Part shown: positions 43,046-52,612 of the stretch, one piece after another
Layout: each line of letters opens with the position of its first letter
Numbering within the stretch: position 1 is the stretch's first letter
Assembly: GCF_003148385.1 (NCBI RefSeq)
Contig: NZ_CP029463.1
Location: forward strand, 682,001-746,000
Direction of reading: 5' to 3'
DNA from: Flavobacterium sediminis
Lineage (GTDB): Bacteria > Bacteroidota > Bacteroidia > Flavobacteriales > Flavobacteriaceae
Length of the DNA stretch: 64,000 bases
Translations under genes and position numbers: made by a program
Notes under the pieces: model-generated
What the model saw: only the letters and a program-made list of their open reading frames with translations
The model's database searches: none
What the model was told of the DNA's origin: nothing

Positions 43046-44053
43046 TTAACCTAAAAATAATTCTTTCCACAGCGTTTTTACCTCTTCCCAATCCCACTGC
43101 CCGGCTTTATCTCTTGCTTCGTAAACTAATTGTTTTGCTTTTAAAGGATTCTGTATTAATTCTAAAATTGCTGAAGTCATTTCTTCAACTGATCCGTCTG
43201 AAACCAAAATAGCATCTTTTTTATCTTCCAGTAAAAAAGGTAATCCTCCTACATTAGTTGAAATAACCGGAATACCAAGTGCCATAGCTTCCATGACGCT
43301 TACGGGAGTATTATCAAAATGGGTTGTATTAATAAAAAAGTCAAATGATTCTGAAAGTTTCCACCAGTCTTCTTTGGCTAATTTTCCGGTAAAAGTAACG
43401 TTCAGTTTTAATTTGTCAGCCAATTGCTTAACCTCCTCGAGAAGGTTCTCTTTATCGGGACCAACCATTGTAAGACTAGCCTCCGGATACGTTTCTGCTA
43501 TTTTTTGCAACACATATACCGCCATTTCAGGATTGTAAATTTCAGCAAACGCTCTTACCCAAAGTAAATCAGGTTTAAATTGCTCTCTTCTTTTAAAAGG
43601 ATACTGCTCAATCGCTATCGAGTTCGGTATAAAAACAACATTGGTATAGCCATGAGATTCAAAAACACTTTTCAAATAACCGGAGGGTGCAGAATTTTTA
43701 TAGGCATGAGCAAAGATCATTCGCGTCAGACGAGGATTTCTTTTCAGCCTTTCCGGCAAATTACCACCGTGCAAAACAGGTATATAGCGTATGTCCCTTA
43801 TTCTACAAATCTGACTGCATAAAAAAGCATACCAAAATGCTTTAGTGCTATAGGTATCTATCAGAACGTAATCGACATTCTTTTGAAAAGCGCAGGCAAC
43901 TGCCATTTCCAGAATTCTATGAAAAAAATTCTTTTTATCGGAAACAGAAACTACTTCATACCCTTCTTCCTGTAATGCTTTGCCTAACGTTTCAACAGTA
44001 GTTGCATTGATACCATGCTTAGTTAATTTGTTCCCTATGTACAGTAGTTTCAT
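43046..44053 (-). CDS. Family 4 glycosyltransferase
   Basis: This GT-B glycosyltransferase of about 335 residues opens with KLLYIGNKLTKHGINATTVETLG. Its C-terminal sugar-nucleotide site includes TMVGPDKENLLEEV, FINTTHFDNTPVSVMEAMALGIPVISTNVGGLP near 235-275 (the E-x7-E retaining-GT pattern) and DAILVSDGS. It acts on the cytoplasmic side in repeat-unit assembly. Two in-frame ATGs lie at 44059 and 44053, and I take the second. It overlaps the end of the O-antigen ligase gene by about 35 nt. Donor and acceptor are unknown. Confidence 0.87.
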   Translation of the reverse strand: MKLLYIGNKLTKHGINATTVETLGKALQEEGYEVVSVSDKKNFFHRILEMAVACAFQKNVDYVLIDTYSTKAFWYAFLCSQICRIRDIRYIPVLHGGNLPERLKRNPRLTRMIFAHAYKNSAPSGYLKSVFESHGYTNVVFIPNSIAIEQYPFKRREQFKPDLLWVRAFAEIYNPEMAVYVLQKIAETYPEASLTMVGPDKENLLEEVKQLADKLKLNVTFTGKLAKEDWWKLSESFDFFINTTHFDNTPVSVMEAMALGIPVISTNVGGLPFLLEDKKDAILVSDGSVEEMTSAILELIQNPLKAKQLVYEARDKAGQWDWEEVKTLWKELFLG

Positions 44054-45379
44054 TGGCATCTGTGAACTGAATATTAAGTAATGATAATGCGTAAATAAAT
44101 GCCGGTGCTGCCAACCTCATAGCGGCATGATTGATCGTTAGTGCCCAAAACACGGCAAAGGAAAAAAGAAATATATTCTGCCGGTTGTTTAAATACATAA
44201 ACATTGGCACTGTAAGTAAGATCACAAAGTCTATAATTCCGAATAAGCCATGCTCGGCCAACATTCTGGTAATTTCATTATGTGAAGCAGCCTCGATACC
44301 TGTTAATTCTTCTCTGTATTCTTTATTTTTTCCTACTCCTACTCCTAAGATCGGATTATCCAGAAACATCTGAATTTCCGTATTCATCAATGTTTCCCTA
44401 CCTGACAATTTACTTTCTTTTTCTCTTCCTTTTATATCTTGGTTTGCATATCGTTTATCGATCATTCCTCCTGTTTGCAAGGAACTGTAAGCCCAGATGC
44501 CCATACTCAAAATAAAACCGACAATCAAATACACTAAGAACCTCCCTTTTGCTTTCAAATTCAAAACGATAAAGGTAAAAAAGGCTAAACCGCCTATCAT
44601 TGCCAAACCGGTAATAACTCCTCCTCTCGAAAAAGTTACAATAGCTCTGAACGCTACTAATGCTAACAAAGCCGTATTAACCAACACCAGTTTTCTGTTT
44701 TTAGAATTAAATAAGATCTGAACAAAAAACAAGAACATCCCTAATCCAGAATTGTAGAAACCTGATTAGGTCCATATCCTCCTGAAGCTTCAAAATTAGA
44801 TTGCGTATTAGTCACTACATTTTTTACACTTGGTGTAAATAAAAAGATATATGTAGTTACTGTTGCCAAAGGCAAAGTCATTGTTGTTAAAATATCTTTT
44901 ATCTTTTCGAATGTTATGTTTCTTCCGACACAATAGATAGCACTGATTCCCAAACAGGCAGGACCGGAAATATTAAACGCTATGGCTTTTCGGATATTGG
45001 TATCAAATCTTAGGGTTTGAACCCCTACCAGTATTCCCGGAATTAATAGTATCAAAAAGAAGACATAGATCATGGATCCTTTCTTAATTCCGCTGTAGAA
45101 CATTCCCAGCACCATTAGGATAATAATGGAATATTTTCCATATTCACTGAAGTGCATTCCGTTGGTCATCCTGAAAAAAACCTCTATAGCTGTTATGTAA
45201 GAAGCTACGTATAAAACTTCCTGATTCCTGTTCTGATTTTTGATAACATACCAAAGTCCGCCAAAAAAAAGGATCAGAGAAACAACTTTTGACAAAAAGG
45301 GAATTAAAAAACAAATTCCGCCTATCGCAATATGAATCACAATCAGTGTCAGATAATTATGTCGAACATCTAGCTTCAT
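44019..45379 (-). pseudogene. O-antigen ligase/polymerase-like membrane protein, broken by a one-base frameshift
   Basis: The first frame (45379 to a TAG at 44741) ends ...GPNQVSTILD, and the next frame begins MFLFFVQILF from 44738. Adding one G to the GG at 44746-44747 restores GPNQVSTILGLGMFLFF, the typical sequence of the O-antigen ligase/Wzy family. The repaired span is 454 codons with about eleven membrane segments. A conserved Arg stretch follows in FSRGGVITGLAM, and a periplasmic loop carries ILGVGVGKNKEY and SHNEITRMLAEHG. It would polymerise or ligate the glycan made by this cluster. The break is probably a homopolymer error. Confidence 0.85.
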
Positions 45380-45382
45380 TCT

Positions 45383-46477
45383 CTATTTTAATACCTCAAT
45401 ATAATCTGTTATTACTTTTTCAACGCCGTAACGTTGCTCTATTTTCTGTTTTAAATTTGCTCCGAATTTCTTCATTTGCTCCAAAGCTTCAGCATCCGTC
45501 AGTCGGGTTAAAAGTCCGGCTATACCTTCTTCATCTAAAGGATCGAAAAGCAATCCGGTCTTTTCATTTTCTATCAATTTGGAACAATAGCCCACATTGG
45601 TTGACAGAACCGGCAATCCATAAGTACCGTATTCCAGAAGCGTAACGGGAAAACCTTCGTAAGTAGAACTTAAAACTCCTAGTGTCCCCTGCTTTAAAAT
45701 ATGTGGGATATCGTTACAACTTCCATACAAATATATGGATGATTGTAAATTTTTCTCTTTTATAAAGTCTAAAATATGCTGAGCGTAAGCATCTTCAAAA
45801 TTCTTACCGATTAAATGAACTGTCCAGCCTTCTTCATAAACTGAAGATCGGTAGAATGCTTTTAAAAACAGAAGATGATTCTTAGGATTCTTTAAATTCG
45901 CTAAAAAAACAATTCGCTTTCCTTTTTCACCTTTTAGAGAAGTTTCTTTCTTTTCATGTTCTTGATCCTGAAGTGAAAAATTCGGAAGATATAAAACGGT
46001 TTTTGCATTTAATTTCTCTACACTCCACTCTTGCAATTCTTCGTTTACCGCTATGACCAGATAAAAGAATCTTGAAAATAGTTTTAACATAAAATCCGGC
46101 TTGGCTTGCCTAACTCTATTCCCGAAATGGTCGTGCCAAATCACTTTTACCTTGGGATGGGTTAATTTCACCAATACTGCCCAAAAAAAAGAGGAACTAT
46201 GTGCATGAATAAAATCTATCTTATTTTGAACACAATAACTTCTCAGTTTTAAAAAAGCTTTAAGATCTAAATTATTCCGCTTATGCAAAAAAGTATAATG
46301 AACTGATTGCTTTAACTGTTGTTTTAATTCGCCTTCCTTTCGGGTAGCTCCTAATCCGGAAAAACTCAGCTTATCTACGAGTGCATTTGCATAATTGACA
46401 GCCATTCGTTCAGCACCGCCGGGTTCTAAACTATCAATAAGTTGGACAATCCGTATGTTTTGCTTTTGCACTTTCAA
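45383..46477 (-). CDS. Family 4 glycosyltransferase
   Basis: This 364-residue GT-B enzyme opens with IRIVQLIDSLEPGGAERMAVNYANAL, the classic GT4 glycine-rich start. Its second domain reads VVFLANLKNPKNHLLFLKAF, then LGVLSSTYEGFPVTLLEYGTYGLPVLSTNVG near 280, then ENEKTGLLFDP. It transfers a sugar in glycan assembly on the cytoplasmic face of the inner membrane. Only 3 nt separate it from the O-antigen ligase gene downstream. The gap to the sulfotransferase upstream is 71 nt, with no recognisable promoter. Confidence 0.88.
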   Translation of the reverse strand: MKVQKQNIRIVQLIDSLEPGGAERMAVNYANALVDKLSFSGLGATRKEGELKQQLKQSVHYTFLHKRNNLDLKAFLKLRSYCVQNKIDFIHAHSSSFFWAVLVKLTHPKVKVIWHDHFGNRVRQAKPDFMLKLFSRFFYLVIAVNEELQEWSVEKLNAKTVLYLPNFSLQDQEHEKKETSLKGEKGKRIVFLANLKNPKNHLLFLKAFYRSSVYEEGWTVHLIGKNFEDAYAQHILDFIKEKNLQSSIYLYGSCNDIPHILKQGTLGVLSSTYEGFPVTLLEYGTYGLPVLSTNVGYCSKLIENEKTGLLFDPLDEEGIAGLLTRLTDAEALEQMKKFGANLKQKIEQRYGVEKVITDYIEVLK

Positions 46478-46548
46478 AAAATTAGTTTGTAAATATAAGG
46501 AATATTGATGGAGCTCAGAATTGAAATATTGTATTCCATATCTCGGAA

Positions 46549-47250
46549 TTATTTATACAGCACTTTCTTAATGAACTTTTTAATCTTGGTTCCGAGAGCC
46601 GTTCGACTACTAGCTTTATTAACATGAGGAAAATCTCTTTGTGGCACTTTTACATTTAGAAAAGTACAGATCTTTTCCCATTTATCATCTTCTTTCAAAT
46701 TAATTTCCAATAATTGCTTCGGTTTATCTTTAAAAAACTCTCTTACCGATGAGTTATGTTGCTTGTACACCTGTATGTATTTTTCGCTATCACTGAACAT
46801 ATCCGAATCCTCATAAATGTAATCGTGATAAGGATAGCTATTCTTACCGAAATGACCTTGCATACTCTTTATCCATTTCTCTTCATCTCTAATCGTCAGG
46901 ATAAATTTAGCCTCCGGAAAACGATAGTATAGTTCTTTATACAATAAGAACCAAGGCGTATCCTGAAAAGCATCGTATTTATCAAATAAAGGCTGTGCCT
47001 GTTCCATTAAATATTCCGGAAAAGCTTTATCAGAGTCTTTATATCCGTATCCTTCTTTTAAACTTCCGCATACTCTGAATCCCAATGTAAGCATTGCTTT
47101 TCCTAATGAAGAGGTTCCCGTTTTATGATAGCCAATAACGAAGACTTTCTCCTTCCTTTTATTGAATATTCTTCTAAAAAGGCCTGCGAAGAACTCTCCT
47201 GAAGGCTTCATACTATTTACTTCATTTCTGACAAACTCGGGGAAAATCAT
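46549..47250 (-). CDS. Sulfotransferase-family protein
   Basis: This 233-residue protein has a P-loop with the 5'-phosphosulfate motif VIGYHKTGTSSLGKAM near residue 40 and a 3'-phosphate-binding segment ILTIRDEEKWIKSM near 120. These are marks of PAPS-dependent sulfotransferases. The tail is basic and hydrophobic and may touch the membrane. Within a polysaccharide operon it could sulfate a sugar residue. It begins 2 nt after the upstream glycosyltransferase. No genes for PAPS synthesis are in the window. Confidence 0.82.
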   Translation of the reverse strand: MIFPEFVRNEVNSMKPSGEFFAGLFRRIFNKRKEKVFVIGYHKTGTSSLGKAMLTLGFRVCGSLKEGYGYKDSDKAFPEYLMEQAQPLFDKYDAFQDTPWFLLYKELYYRFPEAKFILTIRDEEKWIKSMQGHFGKNSYPYHDYIYEDSDMFSDSEKYIQVYKQHNSSVREFFKDKPKQLLEINLKEDDKWEKICTFLNVKVPQRDFPHVNKASSRTALGTKIKKFIKKVLYK

Positions 47251-47252
47251 AT

Positions 47253-48368
47253 CTATGCTTTTAATAAATCCGATATTTCTGTTTCAAAATACTCAAGGGT
47301 ATAGGTTCTGGACCAGTTCTCTCCGGCTTTTGACATGTTCTTGAATCCGGATTCTGAAAACATCTTTGTAAACTTTTCAACTTCTTTTTCCGGAGAATCA
47401 GAAACTAAAATGCCTCTTTCGCTACCGCCTAACATCCAGGAAACACAAGATATCGGAGTCACAACCGGGATACATCCCCAAAACATAGCTTCTGCAACAA
47501 CTTTAGGCCAGCCTTCCGATTTGGACGGCAAAATTAAAAAGTGAGATACTTGCAGTTTTTCTTTCACTACAGCTTTAGGTTGGTTTCCATGTAAAGTAAT
47601 GATCGTTTCTAATCCTTTTTCCTTTATATAATGTGTCAACTGTTCCCGTTCTGTACCTTCTCCGAACATGTCTAAGCGAACCTCAAATCCTTTCTTATAA
47701 AGTCCTTCTACAAATTGTATTGCCCACAAAGGTTGCTTTCCTTTGGATAATGTTCCTATGAACAAGAATTGCATTTCAGAAGAATAATCTCTTACTATCA
47801 CAGGAAGTTTTTCTTGTTCAGAATAAGTTGCCGTGAAAAAAGGTTTAATATTCGTAGTCTGATCCGGCCATTCTCCATAAACCAACACCTGCATATTTCG
47901 GGTTAAAAAAGTATTTCCTACGATCTTTTTCTGTAAACGATAACTCCATGGCTGTTTACTTTTCGGATCCCAATTTCCGGCATATTTGACCGTTTTCTTC
48001 TTTTTAGGGTAACAAATTTGGGCTAAAGCTGCCAATAACCCTATATTTCCCGGGCAACGCAAATGGATGTGATCGGCATTCTTCATTGCCTTAAGAATGA
48101 TAAAGAAATTAAGGATTGAAAGCCAAATCGCCTTTGGTAATTTATAAAGCGATTGAATGTCAAATTCTTTAAGTTCAATAGTTGGTTCTATCGAAAACGT
48201 TATTTCGTCTATCAATAATTTTCTGTCTTCTTTCCAGATCGGACAACAAAACCGGATTTGATCTACATGCGAAGCCCAGATCTTCATTTCTTTCTGATAG
48301 GGGCCATACATAAACCATTTTTCTTCCTTATGAATTAATGGTGCTGAAGAAATAACGAGAAGTTCCAA
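47253..48368 (-). CDS. Family 4 glycosyltransferase
   Basis: This 371-residue GT-B protein has an N-terminal half with ADHIHLRCPGNIGLLAALAQ near residue 98 and KYAGNWDPKSKQPWSYR near 128. Its C-terminal donor-binding half has QFLFIGTLSKGKQPLWAIQF, RLDMFGEGTEREQL and FLILPSKSEGWPKVVAEAMFWGCIPVV near 275-300. It has no signal peptide and is cytoplasmic. Its place between an acetyltransferase and the sulfotransferase suggests a role in the same repeat unit. Donor and acceptor are unknown. Confidence 0.87.
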   Translation of the reverse strand: MELLVISSAPLIHKEEKWFMYGPYQKEMKIWASHVDQIRFCCPIWKEDRKLLIDEITFSIEPTIELKEFDIQSLYKLPKAIWLSILNFFIILKAMKNADHIHLRCPGNIGLLAALAQICYPKKKKTVKYAGNWDPKSKQPWSYRLQKKIVGNTFLTRNMQVLVYGEWPDQTTNIKPFFTATYSEQEKLPVIVRDYSSEMQFLFIGTLSKGKQPLWAIQFVEGLYKKGFEVRLDMFGEGTEREQLTHYIKEKGLETIITLHGNQPKAVVKEKLQVSHFLILPSKSEGWPKVVAEAMFWGCIPVVTPISCVSWMLGGSERGILVSDSPEKEVEKFTKMFSESGFKNMSKAGENWSRTYTLEYFETEISDLLKA

Positions 48369-48437
48369 GAATTTAATTTTTAGTGCAAGTTACTAATTTT
48401 GTTCAAAATTAACATTTTAGTTTATAGAGATCTCTTT

Positions 48438-48992
48438 TTAAATATAGCCTGTTGATCCTTTATCTGAAATTTTAACAGCCGGAACACCTAACATCACTGC
48501 ATTTTCAGGCACATCAGTTGTGACTAAAGAACAGGCCCCTATTACAGCTTTATTTCCGATTGCGATCTTTCCTGCCAGAACTGCATTGGCTCCGATATAA
48601 ACCTCATCTCCAATGATAGGCACTCCTCTTTTGCTTCCCTGACCTGAAACTCCAATCGTAACGCCTTGTGAAATATTGCAATTATCTCCCATCAAAACAT
48701 TAGCATTCAAAATAATACCTCCGAAATGACCTATATAGAACGAATGCCCTATTACAGCCGAAGCTGGTATACTAATCCCGGTGGTTATTTCAATTCCTTT
48801 TTGCCATAACAACATAAAGAGTTGCAGAATTTGCTTAAGCAAAGGAACTCTCATCCGATAAACCGTATGGGCAATCCTATATTGCATAATAGCCCAAAAA
48901 CCCTGTGTCAAAAACACAATGGAGAAAAAATTCCCTCCATATTTTTTATATTTCTTATAATCGGTTGCAATTAGCCCTGCCCAACTCATCAT
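48438..48992 (-). CDS. Serine-acetyltransferase-like hexapeptide O-acetyltransferase
   Basis: This 184-residue protein has a helical first half and a left-handed beta-helix from about residue 75 (ASAVIGHSFYIGHFGGIILNANVLMGDNCNISQGVTIGV, each turn a hexapeptide). The active-site His is in GHFGG, as in CysE/SAT. In glycan clusters such CysE-like proteins acetylate sugars rather than serine. It overlaps the upstream GT4 gene by 4 nt, so the product is probably a sugar O-acetyltransferase acting on this polysaccharide. Confidence 0.86.
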   Translation of the reverse strand: MMSWAGLIATDYKKYKKYGGNFFSIVFLTQGFWAIMQYRIAHTVYRMRVPLLKQILQLFMLLWQKGIEITTGISIPASAVIGHSFYIGHFGGIILNANVLMGDNCNISQGVTIGVSGQGSKRGVPIIGDEVYIGANAVLAGKIAIGNKAVIGACSLVTTDVPENAVMLGVPAVKISDKGSTGYI

Positions 48993-50134
48993 GCTTTTAT
49001 TTTTGAATAGAATGCTATATTCTCGGTTATACTATTTGGCAATGAAAATTTCTCAACAGCAACGGTTCTTGCCTGTTTTGCTATGTTCTTTGCTTTTTCT
49101 TTATTCTTAAATAACCAGATTATCTTTTCTGCTATATCTTTCGGTTCATAAGGATTACAAAGCAAACCGGTCTCATAAGGTACAATTACTTCCGGACCTG
49201 GACCCATTTCGGTAAATATAACCGATTTTTCCATAGCCATTGCTTCAGGAGCAACTAACCCCAGTGTCTCCATGTGCGACGGAAATACACAAACTTCAGC
49301 TTTTGCATACACTTCAGGTATTTGCTGATAAGCTATACTTCCATGAAAAATAACATCTTGGTCGTAAGGCGCTATCTGAGGTAATTCCTCTCTTCGGAGC
49401 ATTTCAACATAAGAACTCCCATCCGGGTAAAACCAATCCCGTCCGTAAATATTCAATACGGCCTGTGGCACTTCTTTTTTAACCAGAGGAAAAGCTTGTA
49501 TCAGTTGTCTGACTCCTTTTTTTTCACAAACCGTTCCTGCGAATGTAATTGTATTTTCTTCAACTTTACCGGGAACCGGATTAAAAACATCCGTATTTAT
49601 CGGATTAAAAATAGTGACTACGGGTTTATCATTATAACTTAGATACTGAGCCGTATGCTGTTTTACATATTCCGAAACGGCGATAAAGGCATCTGCTTTC
49701 TTAAAAGATCTTTTTTCCTGAAAGCCTTTCCATTTGTTAATTTTTCTTTTTTCTGCTTCCGCAAAAAAATGATGACCGCCATGCAATCGTATCACATATT
49801 TGATGCCTTTTATTTTTTGCATGAAAGCTAAGCCCAGTTCGGCTGTTTCCACTATATCTATAGGGTTTTCTTTATGGATCTTTTTTATGGTTTTATTAAT
49901 TGCCATTGCATTAAAGAACCAGGAAATACCTTTTATTTTACTCTTCTTTATCCTGTATATTGCTATCCCTTGTTGTGTCTCTTCTTCATCTTTATCGCTA
50001 TAATTCATCCCGACTACAGAGACGTTGTACTTTTCTTTGACCAAAGCTTCTGCCATGGTTTTTACAAAGCTACCTACTCCTCCGTGAGGAAAGCCTTCTT
50101 TAGGGTATTCATTCGTGATAAAACAAATGTGCAT
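48989..50134 (-). CDS. Family 4 glycosyltransferase
   Basis: This 381-residue GT-B enzyme opens with HICFITNEYPKEGFPHGGVGSFVKTMAEAL. The donor domain shows ITFAGTVCEKKGVRQLIQAFPLV near 195, LNIYGRDWFYPDG, and EVCVFPSHMETLGLVAPEAMAMEKSVIFTEMGPGPEVI near 285-320. It is cytoplasmic and its donor is unknown. Overlaps or gaps of a few nt with both neighbours place it firmly in the same transcript. Confidence 0.9.
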   Translation of the reverse strand: MHICFITNEYPKEGFPHGGVGSFVKTMAEALVKEKYNVSVVGMNYSDKDEEETQQGIAIYRIKKSKIKGISWFFNAMAINKTIKKIHKENPIDIVETAELGLAFMQKIKGIKYVIRLHGGHHFFAEAEKRKINKWKGFQEKRSFKKADAFIAVSEYVKQHTAQYLSYNDKPVVTIFNPINTDVFNPVPGKVEENTITFAGTVCEKKGVRQLIQAFPLVKKEVPQAVLNIYGRDWFYPDGSSYVEMLRREELPQIAPYDQDVIFHGSIAYQQIPEVYAKAEVCVFPSHMETLGLVAPEAMAMEKSVIFTEMGPGPEVIVPYETGLLCNPYEPKDIAEKIIWLFKNKEKAKNIAKQARTVAVEKFSLPNSITENIAFYSKIKA

Positions 50135-50135
50135 T

Positions 50136-51173
50136 TTATACCTGTTTTTTCAGCTCTTGCTGAAAGTTACTAAAATATCCTTCCTTAGTGAAATACTGTT
50201 CCCAGATTGCCCTGTTCTCTGACTGAATTTGCTGAAATCTGTCGCCTTCTAATTGTTTATGGAAATTTGCGATTTTTTCTTCAATACTTTCAAATGCTCC
50301 CGCATCAACTATAACAGCCTGTTTATTCCAATCGATTGACTCACTATAAGGCAACTGACAATCTGTATCTACAAAAACAGGTATTCTTCCCATAGCCAGT
50401 GTTTCATAAAAACGAACAGAGAAATTCCCCGCTCCCCGTAAACAGAAGGTATAAGGGTTCTGCTGTATATTGCGGAAGAACTCTAAAGACGTTCTTTTAC
50501 GGTCTTCTTCAGTTTGAATTCCGGCTCTGTATTTTTCCCTGAAAATAAAATCTGTTTTAAGCTTACTTTTTGATTTTAATTCCATTAGATAATGGAACCT
50601 TTTAATACTGGACGGATAAAACAATTGAAAATCTGTAGCTTCTTTACCTAATAGTCTTTTTATATTTCCTTTTAAAAACACTATACCTTCTTTTGTCCAT
50701 TTTCGAATTCCTTTTGCCGAATGTCCTACAAATCCGATCGACGGTTTTTCTTCATAAGGCAAAAGTCTGAACTCTAATTGGAATTTTTCCAACGGATCTT
50801 CAATAAAAGGAGGCATGATAAATGTGTTTTCAGGCAGTTTACTTTTAAAACCTCCTAGCCTTATGGTGATGACATCCGCATCATGAATGGTTTTACCAAT
50901 ATCTCCGGCAGTAAAAACAAGTAATTTTTTATGTTCCTTTTTCGCTAATGCTAGAAAATCTTCATAGTACTTTTGCTGTCCGTTTTGTAATAAATATTCA
51001 ACGGAAAGCGGCAAAGCCAAAAAATCAGCATCCTGAACCTTAGTTACAATTTCATAATACTCTAAGAGCTTTTTATTCTCTTTGACCAAATATTCGACCA
51101 ATGGAAATACATACCCCCATTTAGGCGCTTCCTTTACTTTCAGAACATCAGTATAAAGTTTGATCTTTTCCAT
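50136..51173 (-). CDS. Exostosin (GT47-like) glycosyltransferase
   Basis: This 345-residue protein has the exostosin-type C-terminal stretch NPYTFCLRGAGNFSVRFYETLAMGRIPVFVDTDCQLPYSESIDW near residues 235-280, including the RGAGxxSxRFYE pattern. The N-terminal half carries FLALPLSVEYL and SIGFVGHSAKGIRKW. GT47 members transfer GlcNAc/GlcA or other sugars and are less common in bacteria than GT4. It sits between two transferase genes with gaps of 0-1 nt. Its donor is unknown. Confidence 0.83.
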   Translation of the reverse strand: MEKIKLYTDVLKVKEAPKWGYVFPLVEYLVKENKKLLEYYEIVTKVQDADFLALPLSVEYLLQNGQQKYYEDFLALAKKEHKKLLVFTAGDIGKTIHDADVITIRLGGFKSKLPENTFIMPPFIEDPLEKFQLEFRLLPYEEKPSIGFVGHSAKGIRKWTKEGIVFLKGNIKRLLGKEATDFQLFYPSSIKRFHYLMELKSKSKLKTDFIFREKYRAGIQTEEDRKRTSLEFFRNIQQNPYTFCLRGAGNFSVRFYETLAMGRIPVFVDTDCQLPYSESIDWNKQAVIVDAGAFESIEEKIANFHKQLEGDRFQQIQSENRAIWEQYFTKEGYFSNFQQELKKQV

Positions 51174-52559
51174 TTATTTTGTCAATAATTCGGCTATGTG
51201 AACGGAAGCTTTATCTAACGGATGTTTAACGATCTTTTGCAACCACTTCTTTCTATCTTTTGCTATTGCTTCCGGATGTTGCAAAGCATGTGCCACTTTG
51301 TTCTTTATTTCTTCTTTGGTATTGAACCATTCAACCGGTTCTAAACCGTTCATGCTTCTGAAATGCTGGTAATTATAAACCATCTGAACAGACCATTTCC
51401 CATCCGATACTTTATCATAATTGATATAAAAACAAGGCTTATTGAACATGGCAAAATCGTGTGCCATAGTAGACCCTAAATTTACAACGAATTCACAATG
51501 AAAAGCTAAATTGACCTGCATATCCACATCTTCGCGTTTAGCATAAAATGCGCCCCAATTTTCATCTTTATTCGGTACATTCCACAGCGGGTCGATCGGA
51601 ATGATTGTACCTTTATATTTTTCTAAAATGCTATCGTATCTTGCAGAAAAGTCAACCGGACAGCGTCTGAAAATAATTTGCGGTCGCAAGGATTCTTCTA
51701 TTTGAGAAACGGCTTGTGCCAAATCTTCTAAATATTGCGGATCGTACGGTGATGTTTTCACATCGTCTCCGCTGTAACAAATCCATTTTTTCTGAGCATC
51801 TAACCCGTGTTGTGAAGCAAATGTTTCCCTTGAAATGATCTTATTCTTTTGCAGGTAAAATTCAAACTGCGGTGTTCCTGCTACAATTACATTTTTGGCT
51901 TCTATTTCAGGATAATAGGTATGCATCTCCTCTTTCATATAATCTGACCAAACTACATAGGTATCTGCCAGAACAGCCAAGCGCCCTTTGGGCAAATTAT
52001 CCCACGAATAAATAACGGCTGTAACCGGAATATTCAGTTGCTTTGCGGCAATACAGATTGGCATTAATGCAGCTACTCTTTGATGGGTTATAAAGATTGA
52101 GGTGGGTTGAATCTCTTGTAGTTGCTTTTTGTAAAAGGCGATCGTTTTGACCGGCCAGTTGTTACGAGCTGTTTTTTCCAGAAAGAGAATATTTTCGTAA
52201 TTCTTAAAAGTTCTTTTTCCTAAAAACTGAGCTACTTTTGTCAGTGCTTTCAGTGCTTTCCCCTTAGGCGAATAATTCCAGTTTTTTAAAATAGTCGGGT
52301 TACTAACTTTATCAGCATTATTACACAAACGTGCATAGGTAGCTGATTCACGCGCTATTCTGGTTACTATTCCTTCCTTCGGTAAATTGAGCGGAAAATA
52401 TTCAAATTCATTTTCGATCTGATAAAATGCCTTTTCGGGCAAGGGACTTAATAAGGCTATTTTATTTCCTTTGAGTTCATCAAGTAAGTTAGAATACAAA
52501 TAATTACGAATTCCTACACCATCCGGTACAACAAATAAAATTTTAGTTGTTTTATCCAT
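51174..52559 (-). CDS. GT-B-like transferase of uncertain specificity
   Basis: This 461-residue cytoplasmic protein starts with TKILFVVPDGVGIRNYLYSNLL. Later it contains IFITHQRVAALMPICIAAKQLNIPVTAVIYSWDNLPKGR near 165-200 and VVWSDYMKEEM. The C-terminal half has WICYSGDDVKTSPYDP, IFRRCPVDFSARYD and FVVNLGSTMAHDFAMFNKPCFYINYD near 370-395. The layout recalls CDP-glycerol/UDP-sugar-type GT-B transferases, but I cannot place it in a family with certainty. As the first transferase after neuA it is a candidate for moving the nonulosonic acid. Confidence 0.72.
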   Translation of the reverse strand: MDKTTKILFVVPDGVGIRNYLYSNLLDELKGNKIALLSPLPEKAFYQIENEFEYFPLNLPKEGIVTRIARESATYARLCNNADKVSNPTILKNWNYSPKGKALKALTKVAQFLGKRTFKNYENILFLEKTARNNWPVKTIAFYKKQLQEIQPTSIFITHQRVAALMPICIAAKQLNIPVTAVIYSWDNLPKGRLAVLADTYVVWSDYMKEEMHTYYPEIEAKNVIVAGTPQFEFYLQKNKIISRETFASQHGLDAQKKWICYSGDDVKTSPYDPQYLEDLAQAVSQIEESLRPQIIFRRCPVDFSARYDSILEKYKGTIIPIDPLWNVPNKDENWGAFYAKREDVDMQVNLAFHCEFVVNLGSTMAHDFAMFNKPCFYINYDKVSDGKWSVQMVYNYQHFRSMNGLEPVEWFNTKEEIKNKVAHALQHPEAIAKDRKKWLQKIVKHPLDKASVHIAELLTK

Positions 52560-52612
52560 TTTTTTCTACCCTAATATTATCTTTTTTGAACTTTATTTTT
52601 CTGTTCTCAATT

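Noticed and set aside
43046..44059. A second frameshift where this glycosyltransferase overlaps the O-antigen ligase end
   Set aside because: Both proteins end and begin as expected for their families. The 35-41 nt overlap is a normal dense-operon feature.
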